Shown piece by piece: positions 35,701 through 36,109 of a DNA stretch of 36,109 bases. How positions within the stretch are numbered: the first letter of the stretch is position 1; each line of letters starts with the position of its first letter. The translations under genes were made by a program, and so were the position numbers. Under the pieces are notes generated by a model. It saw only the letters and a list, made by a program, of their open reading frames with translations, ran no database searches and was not told where the DNA came from. Origin of the DNA: Spirochaetales bacterium Spiro_09 (GTDB lineage Bacteria > Spirochaetota > Spirochaetia > Treponematales > Treponemataceae); NCBI GenBank assembly GCA_001604385.1, contig LVBK01000051.1, positions 1 to 36,109 on the forward strand, in the 5' to 3' direction.

Positions 35701-35981
35701 CCGGTTTGACCTCCAAGATTGGGCAACAATGCATCCGGGCGTTCTTTTTCGATTATTTGTTCCAGCCGGGTGATGTTCAGGGGTTCGATATACGTTGCGT
35801 CTGCCATGACAGGGTCTGTCATGATAGTAGCCGGATTAGAATTGACCAATATGATCCGGTAACCCTGTTCACGTAATGCTTTGCATGCCTGGGTACCCGA
35901 ATAGTCAAATTCACACGCCTGTCCGATAACAATTGGACCTGACCCGATAATTAAAACAGTCTTGATATCATCCCGTTTCAT
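32742..35981 (-). CDS. carB: Carbamoyl-phosphate synthase large subunit
   Basis: This enzyme makes carbamoyl phosphate from bicarbonate, ammonia (from the CarA glutaminase subunit) and two ATP, feeding pyrimidine and arginine synthesis in the cytoplasm. The open frame begins at 36026, but ATG 35981 is chosen: it gives the conserved start MKRDDIKTVLIIGSGPIVIG and follows an AGAGG ribosome-binding site. That yields 1079 residues (E. coli about 1073). Two ATP-grasp halves are visible, with RPAYTMGGAGGG in the first and RPSFVLGGRGMEVIYDE in the second. The allosteric methylglyoxal-synthase-like domain forms the last 130 or so residues. carA is not in the window. The stop lies inside the MITE target duplication. 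Confidence 0.97.
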   Translation of the reverse strand: MKRDDIKTVLIIGSGPIVIGQACEFDYSGTQACKALREQGYRIILVNSNPATIMTDPVMADATYIEPLNITRLEQIIEKERPDALLPNLGGQTGLNLACELNKAGVLEKYNVKVIGVNLDAIERGEDREIFKATMKTLGIDTPQSDITYSVEDAEKIADKLGYPVVVRPAYTMGGAGGGLVYNVEELRTIVSRGLELSMTHQCLIEESILGWEELEVEVVRDSKNQMIAICFIENIDAVGVHTGDSFCSAPFLTISKELEEKLKEQAFRIVESIGVIGGTNVQFAHDPVSGRVVIIEINPRTSRSSALASKATGFPIALISAKLASGMTLDEIPYWRDGTLEKYTPGGDYVVLKFARWAFEKFRGVEDKLGTQMKAVGEVMSIGKTYKETLQKAIRGLENGRHGLGFASDFNNKSLNDLLDMLRTANSERHFIMYEALRKGADIQKLYELTFIKPWFIQQMKELVELEEEILKTPGLLPSDDLLRRAKKDGFSDKYLARILGIREKDVRRKRTELGIVEGWHAVPVSGKENTFYYYSSYNAPDSSVATSNKKKIMILGGGPNRIGQGIEFDYCCVHAAMALRDQGYETIMVNCNPETVSTDYDTSDKLYFEPVTLEDVLQIYNKEKPEGVIVQFGGQTPLNIARELADEGVRILGTSIDSIDIAEDRDLFRKMMEQLAIPMPESGMASDIDDAISVASKIGYPIMIRPSFVLGGRGMEVIYDENMLREYVAKAVGVTPDRPLLLDRFLRNALECEADALSDGKEVYIPAVMEHIELAGVHSGDSACVIPPVSIADSYLETIKNYTRKIAQALNVCGLMNMQYAIEDGTVYVLEANPRASRTVPLVSKVCNTQMASLATRLMLGAKLGDLDVYEKSIPHYGAKEAVFPFDKFPEVDPVLGPEMRSTGEVLGMADNFALAFYKSQEAAGTFLPAQPNLPGENEQHVLISLSDKETQQDTAIRMGKAFSSLGFRILATEGTANFFRSAGIECDTIAKINEGRPNVLDVILNRQIVLAINTPSGRRDALADDAVIRKAVIKYKIPYITTLAAALAAAQGIKAARNGKGGVTSLQEYHKRITRA

Positions 35982-36029
35982 GTAAAAACCTCTTTGTTTT
36001 TGCAGTATTGGTGAATAACATAACATAGA

Positions 36030-36058
36030 GTTGTAATAATGGCGATACTATCGTTCAA
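36030..36058 (-). promoter_or_regulatory. Candidate carB promoter
   Basis: On the minus strand TTGAAC (36053-36058) and TACAAC (36030-36035) are separated by 17 bases, with each box matching its consensus at four of six positions. The site is about 48 bases before the carB ATG. No attenuator or riboswitch structure is apparent in the leader. The window ends 51 bases further on, so the neighbour upstream is unknown. Confidence 0.35.
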
Positions 36059-36109
36059 ATTTGCCAGAAAAATATGATTAATTGTTGATTTAGAGATTCA
36101 AGGTATTTT

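Overview
This window is from a spirochaete chromosome, most likely a treponeme-like member of the Spirochaetales. The main evidence is a flagellar operon in the characteristic spirochaete order (flbB-fliK-flgD-flgE-flbD-motA-motB-fliL-fliM-fliY-fliO-fliP-fliQ-fliR-flhB-flhA-flhF-flhG-unknown-fliA-fapA). The operon contains FlbB, the periplasmic flagellar collar protein known from spirochaetes. Its FlgE carries the Lys165/Cys178 pair used for lysinoalanine hook cross-linking. The species cannot be fixed from the sequence alone.

Layout. Positions 56-5180 hold a plus-strand run of tightly packed genes: an unrecognised 388-aa protein with hints of a degenerate GHKL ATPase fold, a lipoprotein, trmB (tRNA m7G46 methyltransferase), ligA (NAD-dependent DNA ligase) and an anchored hypothetical protein. 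Positions 5192-7189 encode a UvrD/Rep-type helicase on the minus strand. Positions 7347-10230 encode what looks like one exported protein (HExxH metalloprotease, beta-propeller-like region, beta-barrel-like C terminus) split by a +1 frame change at a T-run near 9293-9315.

Positions 10321 to about 32434 are a 22-kb flagellar/motility operon, all on the plus strand and mostly translationally coupled. It supplies the collar (FlbB), hook and its length control (FliK, FlgD, FlgE), stator (MotA, MotB, FliL, FlbD), switch (FliM, FliY), type III export gate (FliO, FliP, FliQ, FliR, FlhB, FlhA), placement and number control (FlhF, FlhG), the flagellar sigma factor FliA and the DUF342 protein FapA. Four poorly known proteins accompany these. 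One, just downstream of fliA/fapA, has the layout of Bacillus SwrB (membrane segment, coiled coil, small helical C-terminal domain). Another has faint CheW-like features.

Positions 32742-35981 encode carB (carbamoyl-phosphate synthase large subunit) on the minus strand. Between the end of the motility operon and carB is a roughly 238-bp element with 24-bp imperfect terminal inverted repeats, an extra internal copy of the repeat and a perfect 10-bp flanking direct duplication. It looks like a MITE inserted exactly at the end of carB.

I saw no rRNA, tRNA, CRISPR array, riboswitch or phage genes. The least conventional items are the putative MITE, the frame-disrupted protease/propeller/barrel gene, the 16-unit GMQ repeat inside FliY, and the uncharacterised proteins embedded in the motility operon.
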